A DNA stretch of 64,000 nt from positions 14,262,501 to 14,326,500 of the forward strand of contig NC_084922.1 of the NCBI RefSeq assembly GCF_958298935.1, in the 5' to 3' direction. A program made the position numbers and the translations under genes. The notes beneath the pieces are model-generated. The model saw only the letters and a list, made by a program, of their open reading frames with translations. It ran no database searches and was not told the origin of the DNA. This document shows positions 45,990-55,316 of the stretch, piece by piece (the first letter of the stretch is position 1; each line of letters begins with the position of its first letter). The DNA is from Phragmites australis (Eukaryota; Streptophyta; Magnoliopsida; Poales; Poaceae).

Positions 45990-48900
45990 AGCTAGCTAAA
46001 AGATGAAATCCAATCAAATATCTTAGGCCTTTTGTCATCTTTAAATCTGTGGGTTTGAAGCAGAGTTTCCTCCTTGAAGTTCTTTTGCCAAAGTTGAAAA
46101 CTTGGCATTTTGTGCTCAAAGATGACTGCATTTCGTTGCTTCCAAATCTGCCAAGCTCCAATAATGAAAGCTTCCATAAAAAAGGAAGGGATGAAGTCTT
46201 CTTTGGCCTTTTTCATCATGTCAAAGAAAGGTTTGGTAAAATCCCAAGCAATGCCAATGAGGTTCCAACATCTTCTGTTGAAATGACATTCAAAGAAAAG
46301 ATGAAAGGCCATTTCTTCGACTTGGAGTCTTCACAAGACACAATTGTAATTATCATTTTCTACTTTGAAATTCTTCCTTTTGAGTAGATTCCTTGTATTA
46401 AGTCTATCTATCAATAGCAACCCAAAGAAAACTCTTAGCTTGTTGCTGCATTTAGAATCCCAAATCCTTTTGAAGGGTTGCATAGTGCCAGACATCTTTC
46501 TCATTTTCTTGTATCTGTATCTGTAGAATGAGCTCTTGTAGCTTAAGATATTCTTCATATGCTTGAGATGATAGTGGAGTATGAAACTGCCTTTCAATGT
46601 TTTTGTTGATCAGAAATTCAGCAACCAAAATGTTCTTATTTTTTTAGTAGGAAAACAATCTCGTAAATTTTCCTTCCAACAGGTGATCATTCCAATATCT
46701 AACCAAAATAGGACAAGCTTTCCATTTCCCATGGAACATGTGGCTATTCCTCTGAATAAATCACTAAGCTTCAAGACATTTTCCACCAAAATGAACCCTT
46801 TTTAGTGGCAGCATGGAGCACTTGCCCATTTTGATAATAAGTTCCCCAAATCAGTTTGACCTAGGGCAAATCCTTTTGATTGTAGAACTTATCCAGGTGT
46901 TTGAGAAGTAAGGCTACATTTTGATTTCTGAGGTTTACAACACCAAGACTACGCTTAGATTTAGGCTTGGTCACCTTTTTCCATGCAACTAGAGGCTTGT
47001 ATTTCGCATTGACATCAGATCCCCTCCATACACAATGTCTTCTTGCCCTATCAATATACTCAATTACTGCAAGTGGGATCTCCAAAGTGCACATCATGTA
47101 TGTAGGAAGGGAGGAAATGACTGAATTGGTGAGTTGCAGTCTACTAGCATGAGTGAGTACATTGGAAGTAGAGTTGAGTCTTCTCTCAGTATGATTCATA
47201 AGTGGAGCATAGTCTTCAACTTACGGTTTTGTGGATCCAAGAGGCAGCCCCAAATATGTGAAAGGAATGGTAACTAGTTTGCATCCAAATACACCTGCCA
47301 TACATTCAGCTTTCTCTTGACTAAAATTTAATGGTATTAGACAACATTTTGCATAATTAATTTTGAGCCCAGATGATTGAGAGAAGGTCTCAAGCAGGGC
47401 TTTTAGGCAAAATAACTCCTTTTGTGAAGCCTTTAGAAATAAAATTGTATCGTTAGCATATTGAATTATGGGGAAATCATTTGAGTTAATCGAGGGGATT
47501 GGAAAGCTAAGAAGACCTTTCTCATGTCCCTTGTTAATCACACATTGAAGAAATTCAGCCGCCAAAACAAAAAGGAGAGATGACAAAGGATCCCCCTGTC
47601 GCACCCCTCTTTTGCAGTGGAAGAATTTCCCCGGAACCCCATTGAGAAGAATAGTAGAGGAGCCAGAATGTAGGATCTTTTGAATTCAATCCATCCATTT
47701 CTCATTGAAATCCAGATGGTGTAATATGTCCAAGATGCCATGTTCAACAGTATCAAAAGCCTTTTCAAAATCCAACTTCAGAACAACGATCTCCCATTTG
47801 GAGTGCTGACATTGATATAAATATTCAAAAGCCCAGGCCAAACAATCTTGAATAGTTCTATTTTTTATGAAACTATATTGGTTTTGATGAATGATAGGGA
47901 TGATGATTGCTTGCAACTTGTTTGCCATCAACTTAGTGAGTAATTTGAGGGTATAATTCATTAGAGTTTGGTCTGAAATCATTAATCCCAACTGGGTTGT
48001 TGTTTTTTGGAATGAGGGTGATGAAAGAATTATTGATGGTCTGAAGACTAAGATTTCCATTGAAGAAATCATTACATAAAGTATAGAAGTCATCCTTGAT
48101 GATATGCCAACATCTTTTGAGAAAGAGACCATTAAACCCATCAGGGCCGGGTGATTTGTCATTGGGCATTTGAAGGACCAATCTGTCAATTTCTTCCTTA
48201 CTGAAAGGATCAGAAAGATGCTCTAAATTTTCATGCTTCCTCACAAGATCATCCAAATTAAATGCATTACTGGATTAGTAGATATCCCCATTCTAGTTCT
48301 ATAAGCTTCAAAAAGAGTGGTTACTTTTTCCATGTGTTCAAAAACATTTCTCCCATCTTGAGTTTCCAAACATGTGATTGTATTGTGTCTAAATCTATCT
48401 GTGGTAGCAGCATGGAAGAATTTGGTACTTTCATCTCCAAATTTTGTCCATCTGATAGTGTATCTATTCTTCCAATATTCTTTTTTGTAATGCAATAATC
48501 TGATGATGTGGCTCTTGAGTATTGATCTAAAATTCCTTTCTTGAATGTAGAAAGGCCTCTGCTCTTCTAGTTTGTCCAAAATTTCCAAAACCATATTGCA
48601 ATGTTTTATTAGATTGTTTAGTTTAGAGATGCCCTTGCTCCAATTTTTCAGAGCTCTTCTCAGGATTTTGAATTTATCTAAGATTTTAGATGCACTAGTA
48701 TTGGACTTGACCTTAGAAAACCAGACACTTTCCACAATATCAAAAAACCCTGGATGATCAATCCAAAAAATTTCAAATCTGAAAGTCTTTGAGTTTGGAA
48801 TAGAAGTGCCTACCTGAGCCACACATGGAATATGATCAGAAACCGGTTTTGCTAGAGGAAGTAAAAGAGTATTTGGAGAATCAGAAGACCAGTTGATCGA

Positions 48901-49833
48901 GGTAAAGCACCAATCTAGTTGTTCCAACAAGGGATTCTCTTACATATTACTCCAGGTAAACTTTCTTCCTTTGAGAGGAATTTCTAACAGACCTAACTTA
49001 CTGATAATTTCATTGAATGTAAAAATATCATTCAGATTGCCTCCCTATCTATTTCTATCAGTCAAAGCTCTATAAAAGTTGAAGTCCCCAATAAACATCC
49101 AATTGTGAGAATCGTCAATACTGAGGTTATTAATCCAATAAACAAAGTCATCCCTTTCTGGACCTTGACAAGGACCATAAACAGTAGTAAGAGTCCAGTT
49201 TGAACCATTTTTCTTTGAGGTGAAATTCACAATGATGGCAAAATTTAAGACGTCAATAACAACACCACTGAAGATAGAGCTATTCCAGCCCATGAGAATG
49301 CCACCCGAGGCACCCTCTGAGGGAGAAAAGGCAAATTTGTCAAAATTTTTAGGGGCTAGCTTCCTGATGAAGTGATCAAAGCTCACTCTTTTTGTTTCTT
49401 GAATACAATAAATAGCACAGGCACTTTCCTCTATTTTGGACTTGACCGCATTGTATCTGTCATCTTGATTGATGCCTCTGATATTCCAATTCAAAATATT
49501 CCAACTTCTTTTTGTTTGATTAACCATTAAAATTATTGGTCCAGAATAGACCAGAAGCTTAAACCAAATCAAAAGGATCATCACAGGAATCATAATCCAG
49601 ACCAAAGAAGATATTGAAAAAACCATACAAGAACATCTCAGGCCATAGTGAAGAAAGTTGATCTTAAACCGATAAAAGGTAGAGTGCACATCTAGGGCAA
49701 AAGAAAAATCAATAGGACCAAAGTTCAAGATTCTAACATTAGAGCCACCACTTAAGCTGACAAAGTACTTAATACAGCACAAAAAGACAGGGCATTCCCT
49801 GCTGAACACAAAGTAGTTCATTGATTTATCCAT
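45990..49833 (-). pseudogene. LINE ORF2: endonuclease plus reverse transcriptase, degenerate
   Basis: The APE-type endonuclease begins near 49500 with NILNWNIRGI, then IQETK, the GDFNFYR motif near 49075, LDWCFTSINW near 48910 and SDHIPC near 48840. The reverse transcriptase shows PGPDGFNG near 48150, KLDFEKAFDTVEH near 47775, RQGDPLSSLLFVLA near 47600 and YANDTILF near 47455, where the family has YADD. The change of the first catalytic Asp to Asn should abolish polymerase activity by itself. Thumb motifs SGLKINYAKC and YLGLPLGS follow, then the C-terminal region with SSLPTYMMCTLEIP and a weak zinc-binding segment (46600-46000). At least five breaks separate the pieces. Confidence 0.9.
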
Positions 49834-49975
49834 TACTATCCATGTCTGTAAGCTGGATGCTGCTCCCTTCAGCTATGTTCTTTCCTTGATAATTTCGCAT
49901 GTGCAGCTCTTCCCTTGTTGCCTCTTCCATTCTTGCCAGGAGCAGCTCCGAAGTCACCTCCGAAGGAGATAGACT

Positions 49976-51205
49976 TCATCTCTGTAAGGCCACCAATTGT
50001 ATTTGAACAACCGAGATTTCAATGTAAATGAGCCCCATTTTTTTAAAGTCATCTAAAGTAGCAAGCCTGGGAAATTTAATTGCAGAATTGAAACTTGTAG
50101 AAAGGGAGTAACCAGCAAGGAGGCTACTATTGGTGACTTTCCTAGATTTAGACCTGCTCCTTGTAGTCTTCCACTGACTCTTCTCAGCCTGACCTATCTT
50201 GTATCCATCCAACTTATTCTGAATTCTTTTGCTTCTTCTCAGACTCTTGTCAGAAAATAGGGCAACTCTCTTTCTAGCCCTAGATATATCAGCTCTCTTT
50301 GATGCCACTTCTGCCTGAATATACTCTTCTATTGATTCTGGAAAGATCACTTCTTCAGTTGTATTATTTTAGTTTATATTCTTCTTGCTTTTGTATCCCT
50401 TTCTGCATTACACCCTGGTGATTGTAGGCTTATATGAGTATTTATCACTACAAGTGTCCCTTGCATGTGAGGATTTGAGAGTTTCATTCCAAGTCAATAG
50501 CAGAGGAGAACTAGTGACTGCTCTAGAGTGTGAGGACCACTCCAAGTAGTAATCCTGATTAAGAAGCAAGTTTTGTACTTCAACTATCAGTGCAGGAAAC
50601 AGAGAAGATGCATGCTAGTTTAAGGAAGGCAAAAAAACACTTCCTACACTATTATCTCCACCAATTTTGATATGAATGATATATGCTAGGATTGGCAAGG
50701 TGAATATGTATCTGGCGCTGCTTTGAGGCTATTGCATGTACCTTTCCATGGCTTTCTTCAGGTTCTCTGCCATGAAGTTGGAGATTGCTTCCAAGTTAGC
50801 ATTCAGCTGGATATCAATGTTCTGAGGCTCTGTCAATCTGCTTGAAAACTGATGTAGAACGGGTCCTTAAAGTCTATTGTGCCTGTCAGCAACCAAAGAA
50901 CCTACCACAAGTTCCTAGGTATTCAGAGGTTCCCCACCACTAACAACACCAGCAACTTGCACAAAAGAGGAAGCAGCACAAGATGATTCCTGGTTAACAG
51001 AACCAAATTCAGAAAATTCATCCACCTGCAACTGTTCACCCAGATTCTGATTTCCCTCAAGACAAACCATTTGATCAGCTATTTAAGTAGCCATTGTTGG
51101 TTCTCCTAGTAAGACGGGACCCTCATAGGGATGAGGATTGCCATTGTTCGCAGGTGGGTCATCTTCATCGGGAGGCAAAAGATCTGCTATCTCAGTATTA
51201 AGAAT
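49976..51205 (-). pseudogene. LINE ORF1 C-terminal remnant
   Basis: The minus-strand text from 51205 reads [20 protein letters not shown], a Pro/Asp-rich pattern typical of the region after the zinc knuckle in plant LINE ORF1. Stops follow near 51080. A 124-residue open piece at 49976-50350 is basic (RRSKRIQNKLDGYK). ORF1 proteins bind the LINE RNA. The N-terminal part and its zinc knuckle are absent because the Gypsy LTR interrupts at 51206. Confidence 0.65.
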
Positions 51206-52141
51206 TGTTGGCACGAGAGGATGTCTTGCGTGAACAGAGTACGACAAGAGCCTCTTCTAACGAGGAAGCTCAAGCTTCGGGATAGCAGTCAGCTAAGAGG
51301 AGAGAGCAAGAGAAGGGGTGTGTCTATGATGGATCTAAGAACACAAGAGATTTTACCAGGTTCGGGCCTCCTGGTCGGATAACAACCCTACGTCTGGTGC
51401 TTTTGCTTATGGTGTGTATCAATTGGTTACAAGAGGAGTTTCTACATCTGATCAGAGGAGAAAAATCCTTCCCTGGGGGTCCCCCTTCCCAGATGACCAC
51501 GACCCCCTATTTATAGGGTGTACGTAGCTTAGTGTACAAGTTATCACGATGTACTAATATCTAGGACCTGACCGAATTACCGTGCCTTATCCTAGATAAC
51601 TACTTTTTACCCTACATAGAAGATAAATATCTATTGTGGTAACTATTGTGGTGCCTGCCCCCTGAGTGGTGAGCCGGTTGCCAATTGTAGCCCGGCGTCG
51701 CTCTGTCGGGGCTGTCAGGATGACTTTCATTGCGTCGGGGTGTCAGGATAAGCACCATCTGTACCGGCATTAATCGCCTGTCACCTCACGTCAGGTCAGC
51801 TGTTGGGGGTGTCCTTTCTTCCCTGATATTATCTCACGAGGTCGATTGCATCTTTAGGCTCTGGAAGGCCACATGGGCACCGGAGGGGTGGCCTAAAGGG
51901 GTCTGCAACCTCCTGGGGCCCAGCCTCCTACTGGGAGTCTGGAGGCCGAAGGCTTTGGAGGGACTTGTTGTAGCTTTGAGTCTTCAGAAGGCCACGTACG
52001 TGCCGGAGGGGTGGCTCAAAGGGGTCCACAGCCTCTGGGGGCCAGGCCTCCTGCTGGGAGTCCGGAGGCCGAAGGCTCTAGAGAGACCTCTGATAGCGAT
52101 CGTCAACCAGTATCCTCAGGCTGGTCTATTTTCCCCCAACA
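51206..52141 (-). repeat. 3' LTR of the Tat-like Gypsy element
   Basis: This LTR of about 936 bp, read on the minus strand, begins TGTTGGGGGAAAATAG at 52141 and ends CGTGCCAACA at 51206. It aligns with the plus-strand LTR at 55742-56682 through the promoter region: minus-strand CTATAAATAGGG near 51512 matches the plus TATA box near 56430. A GC-rich duplication of about 140 bp (CCGGAGGGGTGGC...GAGGCCGAAGGCT) lies at about 51870-52085. AGAAT precedes the LTR at 51201-51205; no copy follows at 52142 because the element continues there. Confidence 0.8.
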
Positions 52142-52339
52142 GTACCCTCTCATCCACTAGTTCCAAGGTTTTGAGGGGAGAACGGATGCATGATGAATTA
52201 GCTCCAGCCTCTTTGAAGTCTGGATGTCTCAAACGGCCTCCCATCCTCAAAAAATCTCTCAGCGATAACCACACATGATGGCGGCGAGGTTTGACAGAGC
52301 AGAGGCTTGACGAAGCGTCGCGGTGAAGCTGAAGGAGAA

Positions 52340-53830
52340 GTCGTCGGTGAAGTTGAGAGGCACGTTGGAGGCAGAGTCGTCCGGAGCCTGCGGTGATGGA
52401 GCCGGAGATGGAGTCAACGACGGGGTTGATGACGAGGCCAAGGTGGCGAAGTCGATGACAGGGATGCAGGAGGCAGCCCGCTGCCCCCTCAGTGGTAGAT
52501 GCGGAAGCAAAGTAGTCAGCAAAGCTAAGGGGCATAACGGTGGTGAAGCCGATGACGAGGCTACGGGAGGTAGCCCGTTACCTCCTCAGCGGTAGATGTT
52601 GGAAGCGGAATCATCAGCGAAGCTGAGAGGCGTGGCGAAGGCGGATCCATCTGGAGCCCCTAGCGGTGGAGAGCCGGAGGCGAAGTCGACGACATAGCTG
52701 CAGGAGGAAGCCCGCTACCCCCTCAGTGGTAGATGCCGGAAGTAGAGTCATTGACGAAGCTGAGGGGCATAATGGAGGTGGAGCCGATGACGAGGCTGCA
52801 AGAGGCAGCCCGTTACCTCCTCAGCGGTAGATGCTAGAAGCGGAGTCATCGGCGAAGCTGAGAGGCATGATGAAGGTGGATCCATTCGAAGCCCCCGACG
52901 GCGGAGAGCCGGAGGTGAAGTTAACAACGAGGCTGTGGGAGGCAGCTCGTTATCCCCTCAGCGGTAGATGCCATAAGTAGAGTCATTGGCGAAGCTGAGG
53001 GGCGTAACGGAGGTGAAGCCGATGACGAGGCTGCGGGAGGTAGCCCATTACCCCCTCAGCGGTAGATGCCAGAAGCGGAGTCATCGGCGAAGCTGAGGTG
53101 CATGACGAAGGCGGATCCATCCGTAGCCCCCGGCGGCAGAGAGCCAGAGGCGAAGTCGACGATGGGGCTGTGGGAGGCGGCCCATTACCCCCTCAGTGGT
53201 AGATGCTGGAAGTAGAGTCATTGGCGAAGCTGAGCGACGTAAAGGAGGCAACCCGTAATGAGCCGTCTGGAGCCCCGACGGCAGAGAGCTGGAGGCGAAG
53301 TCGACGATGGGGCTACAGGAAGCAGCCCGTTACCCCTTTAGTGGTGGATGTCGGAAGTGTAGTTGGCGGTGAGGCTGAGGGACGTAACGAAGGTGGGGTT
53401 GACCGGAGCCCACGACGATGGAAGCTGGAGGCGAAGTTGACGATGGGGCTACGGGAAACAGCCCGTTACCCCCTGAGCGGTGGATGCCGGAAGCGTAGTC
53501 AATGGCAAGGTTGAGGGACGTAACGAAGGCGGAGTCATCCGGAGCCCACGACAAGGGAAGCTGGAGGCGAAGTTGACGATGGGGCTATGGGAAGCAGCCC
53601 GTTACCCCCTTAGCAGTGGATGCCAGAAATGTAGTCGATGACAAGGCTGAGGGACATAACGAAGGTGAAGTCATCTGGAGCCCACAACGATGGAAGCTGG
53701 AGGAAAAGTCGACGATGGGGCTACGGGAAGCAGCCCGTTTGCCCCTTAGCGGTGGATGCCAGAAGCGTTGTCGATGGCGAGGCTAAGGAACGTAACATAG
53801 GCAGAGTCGTCCGGAGCCTACGTACTCCAA
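52340..53830. repeat. minisatellite with alternating 98/136-bp spacing
   Basis: Eleven copies of the landmark CCCGTTACCCCCTCAGCGGT (variants included) occur at about 52481, 52579, 52715, 52813, 52950, 53049, 53185, 53330, 53466, 53602 and 53739. Spacings are 98, 136, 98, 137, 99, 136, 145, 136, 136 and 137 bp. The left part is therefore a higher-order repeat of about 235 bp, made of one long and one short unit, and the right part is a simple array of the long unit. Long open frames through it are repeat artefacts. Confidence 0.9.
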
Positions 53831-53907
53831 GTCCCACTCAACTTGTTGGAATCTCCACTCCTGCACTGTGCCTGTAACTGTCTGGAGAATAATTACCCCC
53901 CCCCCCC

Positions 53908-54545
53908 GGCACAGAGGTTTTTGCCTTCAAGATGCCGGAGGGTTTTCTACCTCTCCGGCATGGAGGCTATTGCCTTCAAGATGCCAAAGGGTTTTCTACC
54001 TCTCTGGCATGGAGGCTACTGCGTTCAAGATGCTGGAGGGTTTTGAACATAATGCGTTCCGACAAGAAACGGTGAAATTCTGCAACCTGTGCAAGATCGA
54101 CCGAGTCCCCTAGCTCCCTGACCATCTGTAAGCATATGTACATGTATGTAGGTATGTATGTACGTATGATGTATGAGTATGTGTATGTATGATGTATGAA
54201 TGTATGTATGTATGATGTATGAGTGTATGTATGTATGATGTATGAATGTATGTATGTATAAGTGGCCCACACATCTTTATGCATAGAGTGTTATACCTGT
54301 TTTGCACGGAGGCTATTGCCTTCAAGATGCATGAGGATTTCTTTACCTTTCCGCCACGGAGGCGTGCTAGGCCTTCATATGGCAGAGGGTTTATGCCTGT
54401 CCGGCACGAAGGCTTACACCTTCGAGATGCCGAAGCAGTCTTTGCCTATCCGCCACGTAGGTTAGCTAGACCTTAAAGATGGCGGACAGAATATGCCTGT
54501 CTAGCACCAAAGCTTATGCCTTCAAGATGCCAAAGGCTAAACCTT
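53908..54545. repeat. 49-bp tandem repeats, interrupted by a microsatellite
   Basis: Units starting GGCATGGAGGCTATTGCCTT lie at 53908, 53957 and 54006, exactly 49 bp apart. After the TATG microsatellite, more diverged copies of GGAGGCTATTGCCTTCAAGA continue from 54305 to about 54535. A 13-base C run (53896-53908) precedes the array. Confidence 0.82.
54125..54262. repeat. TATG/GATG microsatellite
   Basis: About 138 bp of (TATG)n with regularly spaced ATGATGTATGA interruptions. It yields HTYIHTSYIH frames on the minus strand, which are not genes. Confidence 0.92.
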
Positions 54546-54551
54546 AAAGGT

Positions 54552-54840
54552 AGATGGATTGAGAAATTGCATAGCCATGCCAATATGATTAAAGAGTTAG
54601 TTATAATGAATCTGCTACTTGATTGAGTGAATAGTCAAGCTATCATAAGGGTGCCACGTACCTCACCTTGAGTTTGACTGTTATCGTGAGGTGAAGGGAT
54701 CGGTGCATGTGTATATCAAGGTTCAGTCGATATGATCTTTGTGTATACTCGGGAGTCAACATGTTCTACTAGAGACTACTATTGATTTCGGTTTGGAAAA
54801 GGTTTTCGTGTCATAGCCGTTTGTACATAAACCTAACGGG
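54552..54840 (+). repeat. BARE-like LTR fragment
   Basis: About 289 bp align with 36247-36600 of the solo LTR at 35679-37240, sharing for example GCATGTGTATATCAAGGTTC and ATACTCGGGAGTCAACATGT. Both ends are cut: the left by the Gypsy region, and the right exactly at the start of Copia copy B (54841). Confidence 0.8.
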
Positions 54841-55257
54841 TGAAGTATCTAGGCCCCTAAGTTGTGTTTTAGTAATTAATGACAATAAGAAATTTGTGGA
54901 CTAACATGTTTATTTGAGTTATGAAAAGGTTAGTCACAAAGGTGTTGCAAAGGTAGAAGAAGCATGTGTGGAAAACATGAAAATGGCTAGCTCAAGGCAA
55001 AGGTATAATTGTAGGGCATTTTCTTTTGCCGATCAAAGGAGATTACAAAAGAAAATTGACCGGACTGATAGGATAAATTAACCTAGAATATAAATTGTTG
55101 CATGTCACCCTAGGATTACAAATATTGGCATAGCTCTTATTTGTTTCTTATCATTCTAGTGATCTTTAGTTTGTTTTCGCAAGTTTTCTTGATTGCTTAG
55201 CAATTAGTGTTAAAACTACCTATTCACCCCCCTCTAGTCTATATCCTAGATCCTACA
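54841..55257 (+). repeat. 5' LTR of Copia copy B (internally deleted)
   Basis: This 417-bp LTR starts TGAAGTATCTAGG and ends AGATCCTACA. It corresponds to the beginning and the end of the roughly 1.6-kb LTR of copy A. About 1.1 kb of the middle, including the 72-bp tandem repeats, is missing. Confidence 0.8.
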
Positions 55258-55259
55258 AG

Positions 55260-55277
55260 TGGTATCAAATCCAGGAC
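55260..55277 (+). promoter_or_regulatory. primer binding site of Copia copy B
   Basis: TGGTATCAAATCCAGG follows the LTR end after two bases and is close to the TGGTATCAGAGCC tRNA-iMet site. Confidence 0.75.
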
Positions 55278-55316
55278 TCCTTTTTATAGCGGATTTAACC
55301 ATCCTGGAATAGTATT

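Larger units (their letters stand above)
45830..51205 (-). mobile_element. L1-type LINE retrotransposon, nearly full length, inactive
   Basis: Read on the minus strand the order is ORF1 C-terminal part (51205-49976), endonuclease (49833-48240), reverse transcriptase (48256-47220), C-terminal region and zinc-binding segment (47199-45990), then an AT-rich 3' tail. This is the layout of plant L1 elements. The 5' part is cut off at 51205 by the Gypsy LTR that starts at 51206. Stops and frameshifts occur throughout. Such elements copy themselves by nicking target DNA and reverse-transcribing in place. Confidence 0.9.
51206..54551 (-). mobile_element. Tat-like Gypsy element, 3' end (minus strand)
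   Basis: The LTR occupies 51206-52141. To its right, that is upstream on the minus strand, lies a region with two tandem repeat families (52340-53830 and 53908-54545) and no pol motifs. Long 3' regions with tandem repeats between pol and the 3' LTR are known for Tat-lineage Gypsy elements of plants. The LTR belongs to the same family as 55742-56682 and 57786-58692. The element is truncated at about 54551, where a BARE-like fragment starts. Confidence 0.75.

Noticed and set aside
54025..54325. His-Thr-Tyr-Ile repeat frames
   Set aside because: They are translations of the TATG microsatellite.
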